Notes under the pieces: model-generated
Told to the model about the DNA's origin: nothing
Databases searched by the model: none
The model's input: the letters and a program-made list of their open reading frames with translations, nothing else
Position numbers and translations under genes: made by a program
Shown here: in pieces, positions 36,812-48,110 of the stretch
How the letters are laid out: the number at the start of each line of letters is the position of its first letter
Position numbering within the stretch: the first letter of the stretch is position 1
From: Sympetrum striolatum
Taxonomy: Eukaryota; Arthropoda; Insecta; Odonata; Libellulidae
Length of the DNA: 64,000 bases
NCBI GenBank assembly: GCA_947579665.1
Contig: OX388345.1
Span: 34,625,849-34,689,848 of the forward strand
Direction: 5' to 3'

Positions 36812-37340
36812 AAGTTACACTAACATATTTATCGTCATTGAATCTGATCTAAAATAATTATATTCACGCAAATAATCATCTCCCTTTTCACTGAAGCAAT
36901 GACCTTAATGTTTTCTTTGTAGAGTACGTTATCTCCATTCATAAACTGAGTGACAAGGGCAATAAATTTCTCGACGCTTATGTCGATCGAGAGATAAGGG
37001 ATTCGCTCATGCGCGGCATCACGAGATTTCCTCTCTGTTATGTTTCTGTTTACGATATTCGGAATAAAAAATACTCCATGCTCCAAATAACAGTTTCACA
37101 ACGTGCGATGTCATTTTCATTCATGGAAGATGCGTGCCAGAAAGGGCGCTACGCTTGCAAGTTGTCGAACTTCCCAAACACGCATCAGAATGAATACTGC
37201 GAACCTATAGCTTGCATGTGGCGCTATTGGTCAATTCATTGTTATCTCTCTGGGAGCTCTTATTTACTGCGCAGTCTTCGCACGCCCAGAGTGAAAAATC
37301 ATGCGAAGAAAACCATCCGTTAATCATCTCTGCGTAATCG
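36812..37340. other. Unassigned DNA with overlapping short frames
   Basis: Frames of 83 codons (minus) and 104 codons (plus, 37009-37323) overlap; neither is recognisable. The plus frame is the longer and lies in a slightly GC-richer patch, but there is no supporting domain or splice pattern. Confidence 0.35.
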
Positions 37341-37471
37341 CTCTGAATGGACTTTAGTTTGTCCCTCGCGGAATTCAGAGAATTGGATGTCCCTCGTGTT
37401 TGTTTAGAATCGTGATTTATCGGTTTGATTCGGCATTTCCGCAGTTTAAATTCCTGAAGGCCAAATTTTAG
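37341..37471. repeat. Direct repeat E, left copy
   Basis: CTGAATGGACTTTAGTTTGT, then TCAGAGAATTG, TTTAGAATCGTGAT and GGCATTTCCGCAGTTTAAAT recur in order at 38377-38508, about 85% alike by eye. The two copies flank a 0.9-kb segment that holds both hairpin insertions. The repeats do not begin TG and end CA, so they do not look like LTRs. Confidence 0.8.
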
Positions 37472-37524
37472 CAGGTAATTAGGATTGTATGTAGAAGGAA
37501 AACTTGATTTTACAATAAATGAAT

Positions 37525-37728
37525 ATAATTCACAGTCTCAGGCGTCGTTTTGTGGAAATCCATCTCGTAGAAATGAGGAAAGGCTTGTACTTTTTCCACA
37601 GATTTATTTTAAAAACAGACCAGGTTTCAACGAGTAATACCTGATGATGGCGATTACTCGTTGAAACCTGGTCGTGTTTTTTTTTAAATAAATCTGTGGA
37701 AAAAGTACATGCCCTTCCTCATTTCTAT
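37525..37728. mobile_element. Hairpin element with hammerhead motif (Penelope-like pseudo-LTR type)
   Basis: Two arms (about 37570-37641 and 37647-37727) are inverse copies, with a perfect 21-bp innermost pair that ends at ATTACTCG and GACCAGG. Outer parts share GATTTATTTTAAAA and CACAGATTTATT-type sequence and TGAGGAAAG. The right arm carries a hammerhead ribozyme core; the left arm is an inverted copy truncated inside its stem II. TACAATAAATGAAT lies on both sides (37511-37524 and 37729-37742), consistent with a target-site duplication. Inverted, truncated terminal copies carrying a hammerhead are a documented trait of Penelope-like elements. No reverse transcriptase is present, so the element name is an inference. 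Confidence 0.65.
37636..37678 (+). ncRNA. Hammerhead ribozyme-like motif, nearly complete
   Basis: Conserved core CTGATGA (37641-37647) and GAAA (37663-37666) are both exact. Stem II pairs GGCGA with TCGTT (two G-U pairs) around TTAC, after one extra U. Stem III is the minimal self-complementary ACC-U-GGU (37666-37672), followed by the cleavage-site C at 37673, so the site reads GUC. Stem I pairs AATAC (37636-37640) with GTGTT (37674-37678). A very short stem III is typical of Penelope-type hammerheads, which may work as dimers. The surrounding 21-bp hairpin would compete with this fold. Activity is not shown. Confidence 0.6.
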
Positions 37729-37729
37729 T

Positions 37730-37744
37730 ACAATAAATGAATGA
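37730..37744. repeat. Shared 15-bp target repeat ACAATAAATGAATGA, middle copy
   Basis: An identical 15-mer lies at 38005-38019 and 13 of its bases at 37512-37524. The middle copy separates the two hairpin elements, so the target appears to have been duplicated twice. Confidence 0.75.
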
Positions 37745-38004
37745 TTTAGAGGTTTAAGATCTCCAATAGCCGTTTTTGTCGACGTTCCCCGTCCCATTCC
37801 CCTGCATTCCGAGAAAACAAGAAAGGACACCGCACTTTTTGAGAGCACTCAATACGTATTTCAAACGTGAAAATCAAATCTCAAAAAGTGCTGTGTCCTT
37901 TCTTGTTTTTTCGATGAATGAAAAGAGGAACGCCGACAAAAACGGCTATTGGAGATTTTAAACTTCTAATTCCTTAACTGCCGTGTCCCAACTTTCCTTT
38001 CTTT
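37745..38004. mobile_element. Hairpin (foldback) element, copy 2 of the family at 916
   Basis: Left arm (37749-37788, AGATCTCCAATAGCCG, TTTTTGTCGACGTTCC) is the inverse of 37927-37965. An inner pair joins GAAAGGACACCGCACTTTTT (about 37829-37852) with AAAAAGTGCTGTGTCCTTTC (37883-37902). The start TTTAGAGGTTT and the end region (TAACTGCCGTG, TTTCCTTTC) match the copy at 916-1111. The element is bounded by perfect 15-bp direct repeats (37730-37744, 38005-38019). The inner loop differs from copy 1, so only the outer structure is conserved. Confidence 0.7.
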
Positions 38005-38019
38005 ACAATAAATGAATGA

Positions 38020-38376
38020 ATTTTATGAATAAATGAACGTTATTTTCATGCCAGGAATTAAGAAATAGTTATATCTAAAGTAAATTTCGGAAATTAATAA
38101 CTATTGTGAAATTAACAAATTAAATATTTGTGGAAACTATTTATTACTTTTCAAAGTTAATTGTTGTTAACTTAATGTCGATTTTATTGCTTACATAAAT
38201 AAGCAAAATAAAGTACGATATGCATAAAGTTCAAATACTTTTATGTAATTTGAAATCATGCTTCCATTGCTCAAAAAGTGATTGCAGGAGGACGTATCTC
38301 TTAAACTTTGTTTTCTTTTAGGAATTATTAATACTGGCGATAGGTTAAATGGAAAAAATTAATCCAGCGTTGCCTG
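38020..38376. other. AT-rich unassigned DNA between target repeat and direct repeat E
   Basis: Nothing recognised. Confidence 0.5.
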
Positions 38377-38508
38377 TTCTGAATGGACTTTAGTTTGTTC
38401 CATGTGTGTTTCAGAGAATTGAATTTCCCTTGTGTTTGTTCAGAATCGTGATATATCCATTCGGTTTGGCATTTCCGCAGTTTAAATTTCGGAAGGCTAA
38501 TTTTAAGA
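38377..38508. repeat. Direct repeat E, right copy
   Basis: This is the partner of 37341-37471 in the same orientation. Sequences outside the 131-bp unit do not match, so it is a dispersed repeat pair or the remnant of a duplication that has since been interrupted. Confidence 0.8.
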
Positions 38509-40269
38509 AAGCGCGTTTTTATATTTATTTTTTTGAGATTTCATTTCGTTCTTGGGCTCTTCCACGAGATGTATGACATTGCATAAGACCATGCATGAAC
38601 ATGATATAATTTATTTCAAAGAATAAAAAAATATTCCATGCGCTTGCGGTAGATGTTGCGTTTTATTAAAAACATATACTCATACCCATACAAGTGTACG
38701 CTTTGACGTTGAACGTCCATGGGAAAATCATAATAATTACTCTGCAAACCTTGGGCCTTACTGTAGCTTATATATCTGAAGTATTTCTTCATTTTTTACT
38801 CTTATTTTTTCATATTTTATGCGTGGTAAAGCTTGCGAGGATGATATCTTTTAATTTTTTTCAGTAAAGAGCATTTCAGTAATGCAGATATTGTGTTGAT
38901 GTCCTGTTGTTCACTTTGTGAACCTTCAGAGGAGTTCGTATGAGCGTCCATTCTCTTACCTGCTTACCGAACAAATGTTTTGCAAGGAATTTTATTTTCT
39001 CAACAATTCCATTTTATATAGTTGAATCTTAATAAAAAACACTCAAGTAATGCAGTTACTTTCATTTTCCTCTAAGCAATTTTGTAAAAGAAAAGTTGGC
39101 TTCATAAAGGTTGAAACTTATCTGTAGCACTCTATATCTTCATTAAAAAATGCCATGAAGTACGATTTCTTAATTACGATTAATTAATTTCCATTAATTT
39201 GATCCTCTACGTAGTCATATGAAATTCAACTTCAAAATGTGTTTATTTATTCCTCAATTACTCCAAAAATATACAATCATTGAAAAATAGCGGAGGGGAC
39301 CTAATAACCGACAAACTTCAACAAATAAAAAAAACTTAGTTAGATAGGACTTAACTGTGACTCTGAAGCCACCAGACAAAAAAATCTAGCTATAATGTAT
39401 TTTAAATAAAATAACCGAGATCTAGCTCATGGATATCAAATTAACAGAAAACCTGCGTTTTTATTCGCTCCTTACTAGATTTTTACAGCCCTCCACGAGT
39501 AGAGAAGAGTTAAGCTTACTTTCTAGTAGTCACGACTACACTTTTCATTAGTGCAAAATTGAGCTAGAGTTCGGTGTCGAATGTTGACGGTAGCATCGTT
39601 TTTCGGTCGAAGGCAAAGAAAGATTCGCTCTCAGGAGTCGTCGTGGGCGAAGATGAATCAAACGCTTCGAGCGAAGTTCGAGAGAATGAGATTTATCCTG
39701 AATGGTGAGCCTGCGGTAATGGGGTCCAATGGAGTGACGGATCAGCGTGGGTGCGCTATTGGAGTGGATGGGTTGCTGATTCATTGAAGGGATCAATGGA
39801 AGGCGTTCACCAGAAGGTCATAGGAAAGTGCCGAAATTCGAGAAACTTTTTTCTTCCCCTCCGAGAGAGAAAATCTCTCCTGACGTGAGAATTAGGATGA
39901 TGGGGAATGAAGAATGGTGATGGCCGAACGAATTTGTGTCTTCTTAGTTGTCACTACTTTTCATGATATTTCAGATTCATTCTCCAAACGCTCAGAACTA
40001 GCTCAGTACTTCTGCTTTAATTTTGGCGATGATTTCTGACACTAAGATATTTGTTCCTCTTATTTGATATCATTAATTTATACAAATTAGTGATATTTGT
40101 TTTAATGTTCTAATAAAAAAGAGTTGTGGAGACTCATTTTATTATTCATGTTATATATTTTTATAGATTCAATTTTCAAAATTTGGTGCCAGAAACCTAG
40201 GCTAGGTTGGTTAATTGAAATTAACTATTTTTGTAGTTTTGCCATTCTTTAATTTGTTTATAATTCATT
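38509..40269. other. Unassigned DNA; GC-richer 39560-39920
   Basis: The GC-richer patch is open for 68 codons on plus and 82 codons on minus; neither product is recognised. No splice-site or family support. Confidence 0.4.
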
Positions 40270-40370
40270 GCGTAAAATTATTATTTATTTATGTACGTAT
40301 TTATGTATGTATTTATTTATATAATTATTTATTTACATAATTATTTATATATCAATTTATTAAAATATTG
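40270..40370. repeat. TATT/TATG-rich low-complexity tract
   Basis: Imperfect ATTTATTTATGTACG, TATTTATG and ATAATTATTTATTTACATA units. It may be a decayed retroelement tail or simple sequence. Confidence 0.6.
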
Positions 40371-43300
40371 TGAATAGGAAAGTTATTTTACTGAGCGGTA
40401 ATGAGCCGTAAGAGAGTGTTCTAACTTTGTTTCGTGCTTTAAATGTCGCAGATCTGAAATAATTTTATCAAGTTTAGCTAGACTACAATGTGAAGCGCCA
40501 TCTTCGCCCGAATTTATTAATTACGATGCTGATTTCTGCTAATTTCTTCACATAAAAGGAAACAGATCTATTTTACCTTTGTTTTAATCATTATTACCTT
40601 TGTTTAAATTACTTATGATACTTTAAGGAGTAATGAATTAACGGCTATAGCACTCATGTCTGACTATAAACTTTGGTGTTGAAATAATTTCTAATCGATG
40701 ACCCTCGGTAACTACTTTCAGAGATCATACTAATAGAGCGTAAAACGCCCTTTTAATATAGTAAATCAACCGTATCTACATGCAAGTTACCTTCGAGAGT
40801 TGACGAGTGGGTCGTCAGCCCTTTAATTGTAAACAATCTCAACACGCTGAGGAACGTGCGTATTTTTCTCTTTCTATTTCTTGTTTTCCCTGGAAATCTA
40901 GAGCATGAATGGAAGCATGTAAGATGAAACAGATGATGCTGTTTGGTACGTATTAACAGTTAGGGATTGTTGTGGATTCGTCTCATTTGGGAGAAAAATA
41001 TTTGTTTACACTTTTATGAGAACGTCATCATTCACCCGTACTACGTAAATATTTCCCGAGAATTTTCTGTTTTCTATTTTTTATGTGAATACTAAGTTCT
41101 CTGACAGTTTGCCAAAAGATTTCAGGATACGTCACGCGCAACAGATATTTCGTAATTTGATTTAGAAGAGCGTTGTTTTGACGGTGAAGGAATTGTTGTT
41201 TCCGATGAATTGATTATTTGCTTTGAAAACTACCTTACGTAATGTATGTATTTGATGGAATTTTAGTGAGTGTAGAATATTCTGTTGAATTATGAAAATA
41301 TCAATTTTTTAATATACACTCACATGCTGAAAATTTTCTATCATATTTATTTAACAGAAGAACTAAATGTACGTAAAACTTCGAATCTTATAATTTAACT
41401 AGTAGACACCATAGTAATATGTAGTATTTATTTCTCTTCAATATTTACTTCGATTCGTTAAAGATGATCATGATGAATTTAATATATGAAAATATCCCTT
41501 TTATTGAAATATTTCTTATATCAATGTTTATTTTAATTCTATTCTTATTTTTATATTTTATTTTTAAATGGTGTTTTCCAGTTGTGGACGAATGTTTATG
41601 AGCGAAATATCCACAGCTTATTACGTACGGCTTAAAATGCGCTTTGCTTGATTTATTTTATTCGAATCCGCATTTCAATAATGTAACAATAATCCTCTTT
41701 TATGAGGGTTTTTTAATTTATTGAGTAATTTTTAATTAATTTCACAAAGCCAAAATCCAGATTTTTCTTTTCATCATATCTATACACTTTCAAACCTTAT
41801 CTATCGATATTGCTAAATTGCATACGGGTATTACTACTTATCTTTGATTTTCAGAAATGAAGGTTTTAGTATTATTATAGTAAAATGAATATTTGAGCCG
41901 AAGAATTCAATATAAAATATATTGAAATTCAAATAGGAACTATGATGATCATCATGAATTGCTTTCTGGCAGTTTTTTTATGTTTAAACCAAAATAAACT
42001 TACGAGGTTGATCTACATTTTGTTCATCAATTTTACAAAATTATTTAAAATGTTTTGAATATGTAGAACAACGTATTGCTTTGTTTTTAAGTCATATTTA
42101 ATGGCCACGACCAAAACGACGCGCTTGTTAGGAGCAAATTACTATGGGTAGGGCTTTATTCATTTTTTTAGAATGCGTAGAAAGTTTAGTGCAATCATTC
42201 ATATAAATAAAAATACATGTCACTTTGCTAAAGAGCATGCAAATGAAAAAGATCCATTCCTAATATGTTGCTGTTGCGATCTTTCTGAGTGCAACATTTC
42301 GTAACAACGTTACATCATCTGGAACTTTAATTCCTCGCGCTCGATGTCGAAAGCCTAAGCTAAATCAATGGAATATTCTAGTCCTGCGAATTTTCAAAAG
42401 TATCTTCTTTAATAAGCGTGACCAAATTTAATTTGAATTAAAATTATTGCTGTCAATCCTTATGGCAGTGGGGAGTGGGCTGGCGAAAGACAAATGGCGA
42501 TTTTCCTACAATTATAAACTTAATTATGCATTCTCTAATGGGATTATGAAATATTCGGTTTTCTATTATGTTTCTACTTTTTTTCTCTTCTCAATAATTT
42601 TCCATCTGATCTTGTCAGTGAAGTCAATTTCTTGAATCTATTTCCGGTGCAAATCTGGAAGCTTTCCAAGTACGGAGCATCCCTTTTCCTGAGTATTCTC
42701 GTCCCTGCCCCCTACAGAGACGTGCATTTCCGTTCACTTACATTTTAGGATCTTCATGCACGTCAAGTTCTATTAATTCATCGCGCGAAAGATTATTTTA
42801 GAGCTGTGACGTTTTACTGTTTCTTTTTATATCCCGGGTTTTTTCCACTGCCACTTCTACAGTCGCCTAAGTTTTCAAATTTGAAACTGCAATTAATCCA
42901 GGAATGAAAGGGATGAAATTGATATAAGGAGGGTTCTAGTTATAATTTATAAAAAATATTTATTTTCCGTATGCTTTTGTTCACAGGATAAAATGAAATG
43001 AATTTTACATTTACATTTCTTTTATTATTTTCCGCTGCTATGACAATATGAAAGAAAACTGAGGAATAAGTTACGCTGAATAATTACATCTATCTTAAGC
43101 ATTTTAGTGGGAGCCTGGAGGCTTTTTATAAATTCAGAATAAATTTAATATTTCGTTCCAACTTTACGAAAATGTAAAAAAAGTACTTTTATAATTCTTG
43201 CCTTAATTTTATTTATTCAAGGATTCATATGCAGTTTGACATCATTTTATAGTGAATACAAACAACTAGTAAAGACAATAACAAACTTAAAATAAATATA

Positions 43301-44340
43301 CATGATTGTACGTAATAAAAACAGCACAAAATAAACAAAAAAACATAGATGAATGTATGCAGAAAACGATCAAAACTGGAAATTATTTACTAGAATCTAT
43401 TTACAGACTTTCTTTTAAGAGTACGGATAGCAACAGTCTGAAGGGGTCTATTGAGGGAGGTAGGGAATTCAGAAGGTTTGGAAGTCTATAAAGTAGGGAG
43501 CGTCATAAAAAGAGATAATCTAAATGTAGGAATATGGAGAAGAGGAGTCAGTCTAGTTGCCCTAGGTGGATATCTGAATATTGAAACTAATTTAGGAGAA
43601 TCGATATGGGGGTTTATTGCTCCATGTGCAGATTATGTACTGATTTTTCCTTCAACTTTATATCAATGTACGGTTGTCGATGTTTATTTAAATTTCAATT
43701 ATTACTTTTTCAAGTATATGTCTATACCAAGATTTCAATCCTTTTAAACGAAAGGAATTGAATATCTAACTGTAGGAAAAAACTACTTTTGTGAAAAAAT
43801 CAATTTCGGTTCATTATTTATTATCAAATTTGTTTCAAGTATTGCCTTTGTTCATCGCATTCCTAATTCCTAAGAAATTACTAATTACAGTATTCTCTTC
43901 AAATCATTCAATTCATGTTGCATCTTAGCTCCATCAATGAGAAAATTTCTAAAAGGATTGATTTGCGGAAAAGTTGGTGTGCTGAAGGATTTTGTGAAAG
44001 CGATGGTTGAAAATAAGTATTAAAAATACTACTTCCTTACTGTATCATTACCTTGTAGTTTTTCGAGGATTTTCAATTAAAACTCTTAATTTAAATTTTA
44101 CCATTTTTATGCTTAGCAGTTTTTAAACCTGGTTACGAATTCCGAATGCGTGGTAATATATTTACACCGACCATCTATTGTTTTTATTTCTTAGATATTC
44201 TTATTAAATTAGTAAGCTGATATGTTAAGTATTTTACTTTTAATGCAAAAGCTGATGATAAAAAATAATTCGTTTTCTCTGGTGGAATTCCAAAAAGAGG
44301 GTTGTCTGAAAACTGTCTCGTCTTAGATTAGTAAAGATGC
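40371..44340. other. AT-rich unassigned DNA
   Basis: No gene recognised. Around 43440-43600 the sequence (AGGGAATTCAGAAGG, then GGAGCGTC) has the look of an antisense retroelement segment, but no frame could be matched to a domain. Confidence 0.4.
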
Positions 44341-44850
44341 GGTGCATCAGTAAACTTTTGCGATGTTTGCGAAGCTAAGCCTATAAACATTTGTATGATT
44401 ACTGAGAAAAGGTTCGCGATTCGCATTCTGCGCATCAGTGATGAAGAGAGGATTACGAGGAGTGGAAGGCGTAGAGAGAAGAGAAAATTTCGCACATCCG
44501 AAAGGTGTAAAGCAAACCAATGGGGAGGGTAAAACGGGGGGCGAGATGAATGGCGCGCTTCAAAGGAAAAATGACATGGTCGAATAATAATAAGTCGAAT
44601 TAAATGGGCCCGCATGGCGTAGGACAGCAGGGTCCAGAGCGAGGTCCACCTGGGCCCAAAACAGAAGGGCGCGGGAAGAGGGTTGAGATAATAAAGGTTT
44701 TAAAGGGAGGACGTGTGCTTGTAAGGTGGACCATAAACAAAGGTGGGATGACTGAGGAGCGGATGGCGAATCTTTTACGTCTTTCCTCTCGTTCAAGGCC
44801 TAATGCGCGGATTTCGCCTCAAAGAATTTTTAAAGGCCCCATTTGATGGG
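44341..44850. other. GC-rich unassigned patch
   Basis: Open frames include 80 codons on plus (44604-44846), rich in Gly/Pro at its start, and 78-95 codons on minus. The Gly-Pro part is not a regular Gly-X-Y repeat. No known domain was seen; treat as non-coding. Confidence 0.35.
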
Positions 44851-45742
44851 ATTTTGGAGAGAGCGGTTGTTGATATCAGGAATTTTTTAATCACTCCCCA
44901 TCAGAAGACACGTGCCTCATCATGTGAAACGATAAGTTTACGACGAGGGAGATAATAGGCGTTTCAGAGATGAGTGGGTCTCGATTCGTAATGACAGATA
45001 AGGATAAATCATTTCAGAATCGCAGATAAACATAGTTTATACAGGTGGTCTTATTTATTTTATTTCCTTGCCACAAGTGTTGAATTTTACAATCACAGTG
45101 GTCAGGTGGTAGAAATGCTGTGGACATACCTGTGAAAATATTTTCTTATTTTTACGGGGGTTCGTTGAGGCATATTTGCGCTACCCCCGAGAGAACTTTT
45201 TCAGGATGGTTCATGTTAGAGAAATATTCAAATTTGATCTGCCTAGGAATAGTGATGTTTTTATTTTGTCATGAAAAATACCGGCATATGTAATAGAATT
45301 AGCTCGTCATATCCTGTCTGACAAATTGTTTGCTCTATGCATGTCATCTAAAACATATGACCATATTTCGTTTCAAAATGGTAACAATCACATAAAATAA
45401 GATGTTTTTGTGCATCACTGTATAACATTTCATATGTTTGTGGAACAACATCATGGAAAATTATTCCTAAACATTTTTTACAGCGACTCCTACTTTGAAT
45501 GATATAATATCATTTTCTATATTGAAAACTTTTCACAGAAAAGAGATAAATTAACAAGATCATTAGGTTGATATTATGAAATATCATCTATACATGTGTT
45601 TGTGAAGGAATTAATTCCCACTCCAAAGTATTACGCCAAAAATATCCCAAATTTGTTTATTTTCTCAGTTAGCAATGTTGACTTCCCATGGATTAATATG
45701 CTCGATCACGAACTATCTGTATAATAAGTGAAGTTAATGGTT
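44851..45742. other. AT-rich unassigned DNA
   Basis: Nothing recognised. Confidence 0.5.
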
Positions 45743-45893
45743 GTTGAAGAAAGTTTTCCCGGGAGACACGCCGTCATCACACCCCGAAGATGGCTGCGAA
45801 TTCTCCAGCCGAAACGTCGCGGCGTTTCCTCCGACGCGTCGGAGGAAATCCATCAGCCGACCCGGCTTATATCCCGAGAGAACTTTCTTCAAT
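45743..45893. mobile_element. Small element with 22-bp inverted ends and hammerhead-like core
   Basis: GTTGAAGAAAGTTTTCCCGG (45743) is the near-perfect inverse of the end at 45872-45893 (three mismatches). Inside lies a hammerhead-like core and then a perfect 24-bp palindrome (45825-45848, half TTTCCTCCGACG). The whole is GC-richer than its flanks. Similar compact, ribozyme-bearing termini belong to Penelope-like elements; no coding part is present. Target duplications were not found. Confidence 0.55.
45784..45823 (+). ncRNA. Hammerhead-like motif, degenerate core
   Basis: CCGAAGA (45784-45790) replaces the consensus CTGANGA, with C for U at core position 4. Stem II pairs GGCT with AGCC around an 11-base loop. 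GAAA is exact (45811-45814), and ACGT gives the two-pair palindromic stem III before the cleavage-site C at 45818. Stem I pairs poorly beyond one C-G. Probably inactive. Confidence 0.45.
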
Positions 45894-47957
45894 GTATTCG
45901 CCGGAAAGAAACAGATCTTTAATGTTTATTGATTAATAAAATTAAATGACTTTCATCTTTAAATGTTTTTCTACAAAAATGCCATTTAACATAATTGCAA
46001 CTCAATAATTGATATAAGTCTGGAACACGTTTCTGGAAAAACAGGATGTGCGTCATATTTGACATTATGAAATGAGTAATTAGTGATGAAAATATATTGC
46101 TCTAATGTTGTATGGGGAGCATTCCACGACGACCAGAATTAGTTTCCAAGAAATGATTTTCCGTTACAAACAAGACGCTTCCTCTTTTTCTTTTCCATTC
46201 TCGCATATGTTTCCACGTTTCTTCACTTGTTTCCCCGAACTGAGATAGCATCTTTTGCCGTCACTTCCTTCACAAATCTAAATCCTCTTAATTCCTTCAC
46301 TTCAAACCAATTATACCCTTAAGGCAAACACTAGTGGGAGCGAAAACAGCACTTAAGAATCACGTTAGAAGGATGACCACCCTTTGTGACTCGGACGGAT
46401 TACGCAAAAGCTCTCTGACTGCACTTGAAATTTTATAAAAAACAAGTAGCTGAATTTGCGTAAGAGTGTATATATATATCAATTCAATTCTCCGAAGATT
46501 TACATTATTGGGATAATTTATTTTTCCAAAATTATGAAAAATAGTCCATGTATTACCCTTCCAAAAACTACTCTCTATGAAACTACTAACTGGCATGTAT
46601 ATCAAAGTATAACATAGGGGCAGTTCTTTAGGCTAATAATATTGATACATTTTAAAGAATAGGATGGAATGGGTATCAATCGCAGTTTTTTTTCAATCTT
46701 TCGTTATAAGGAAAAGTAGTTCCTGATTCATTTGCAGAAAGAAATAGTACGTAGATCTCATTATGTTTGAATTCTCAGGGTATAGCAGGGGAGTAGTAAC
46801 GCCAAAATCCCTACCTTATATGCGATTATCTAATAGTCTGCGGGGAAAAGTACCAGAACTATCTGTTTTAACGATTACTTCCATCCAACTTTTTTCATTG
46901 CCTCTCTCGGTGAGCTGCTAAGAATTGAGTACCTTTAAGGCATCTTTTGACACTATGAAAACAGCATCTTTTATTTACTTTTGGCTCAGTCTTGTTCGTA
47001 GCATCAATAAAATGAAAGTTAATGAGATATTTGAGTTAAAGAAAGTAAATTAAGTGATGGAAAATAATATTATTACTATTATTTTGGAAAATTTTAATTT
47101 AGTGCTGGGAATGGTGTGATCCATTGGTTCATGGTGATGAACTTACGTGTACTCATCCAGACTCGTTATCCTTACTCTGTGAAGAAAACAGGGGCAAACT
47201 ACTGCACCCCTCATCTTCCCCAGCAAACCTCATTCCGTTATCTGGGCTCATGGTAAGGTGTGGACCTGGTCATCTGTCTGAATACATTTGTGAAGATGTT
47301 GTAACGTAAAATTAAGAAAACGTTAACGTTGCGTATTTTCCCCATTATTTTCCTAAACGACCGTTTTCATTACCTTATCGCATCTATCGTGATGTAAATT
47401 AATAAATATTTTCCCAGTTTTCCTTTTTTTTCAAGATATAGTATCAAAGAAGAATACCTTCTATAAGTCAACGATATTGTCATATTCCATAGAGTCGCTC
47501 ATACTATTTTTTGGAAAAGCAGTGGGTTATTTTACGGTTATAGATAGCAGAGAATCACTAAAAGCACTTCTAGTTGATCATTTTTACATACAACATTTCT
47601 GTCATAACATATTCCTTGCTTAGGATTACTTTTGGTATAGAATATTTTTTTCACAGCTGGCTTACTTTGATTTTCGTGATTTATTAAAAAAAAATGCCAA
47701 TCCTAATTTCGGTGACAATTTTCTGCTAAATCCGGAGAGCTATTGACTATAAATCATTACAATTTTATTTTTGTAATTTAGTTGGTACCCTCAAAGATTT
47801 ACTTATGGACAATTAAAGGAGAGATATCAACAATAGACTCACTCTCTCACAAGAATGGCTCTAGATTATTCTCTAGGTAATCCATCAGTACCTTTTTCTA
47901 AATTCGTTCGATTAACAGTAAAGTAAGGTTGAGATTTCGTACGGTTTCTGCACCAGG
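45894..47957. other. AT-rich unassigned DNA
   Basis: No gene or clear repeat recognised. Confidence 0.45.
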
Positions 47958-48110
47958 GTCATCTTTTAAAGACATTTTTTGTTGAAATGATTTCTACTTT
48001 TGGCCAGCTAGTATTTTCCTTGTCCACTTATGAGTATCATCTTTGGAAAAAAATTGTTATAATGATCTCTACTTTTCCCCAGTTGGTATTTTCCTTGTCA
48101 TTTTCTTGAG
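47958..48110. repeat. Imperfect tandem duplication, about 75-bp unit
   Basis: TCATCTTT, then ATGATTTCTACTTTTGGCC, GCTAGTATTTTCCTTGTC repeats 75 bp later as TCATCTTT, ATGATCTCTACTTTTCCCC and GTTGGTATTTTCCTTGTC. A further TCATCTTT follows at about 48127. Confidence 0.75.

Noticed and set aside
43440..43740. Possible antisense retrotransposon segment
   Set aside because: The style resembles repeat DNA, but I could not match any frame to a reverse transcriptase, integrase or gag pattern.
44604..44846. Gly/Pro-rich frame suggesting collagen
   Set aside because: The Gly-X-Y pattern breaks after a few residues and the rest is ordinary; no repeat register is kept.
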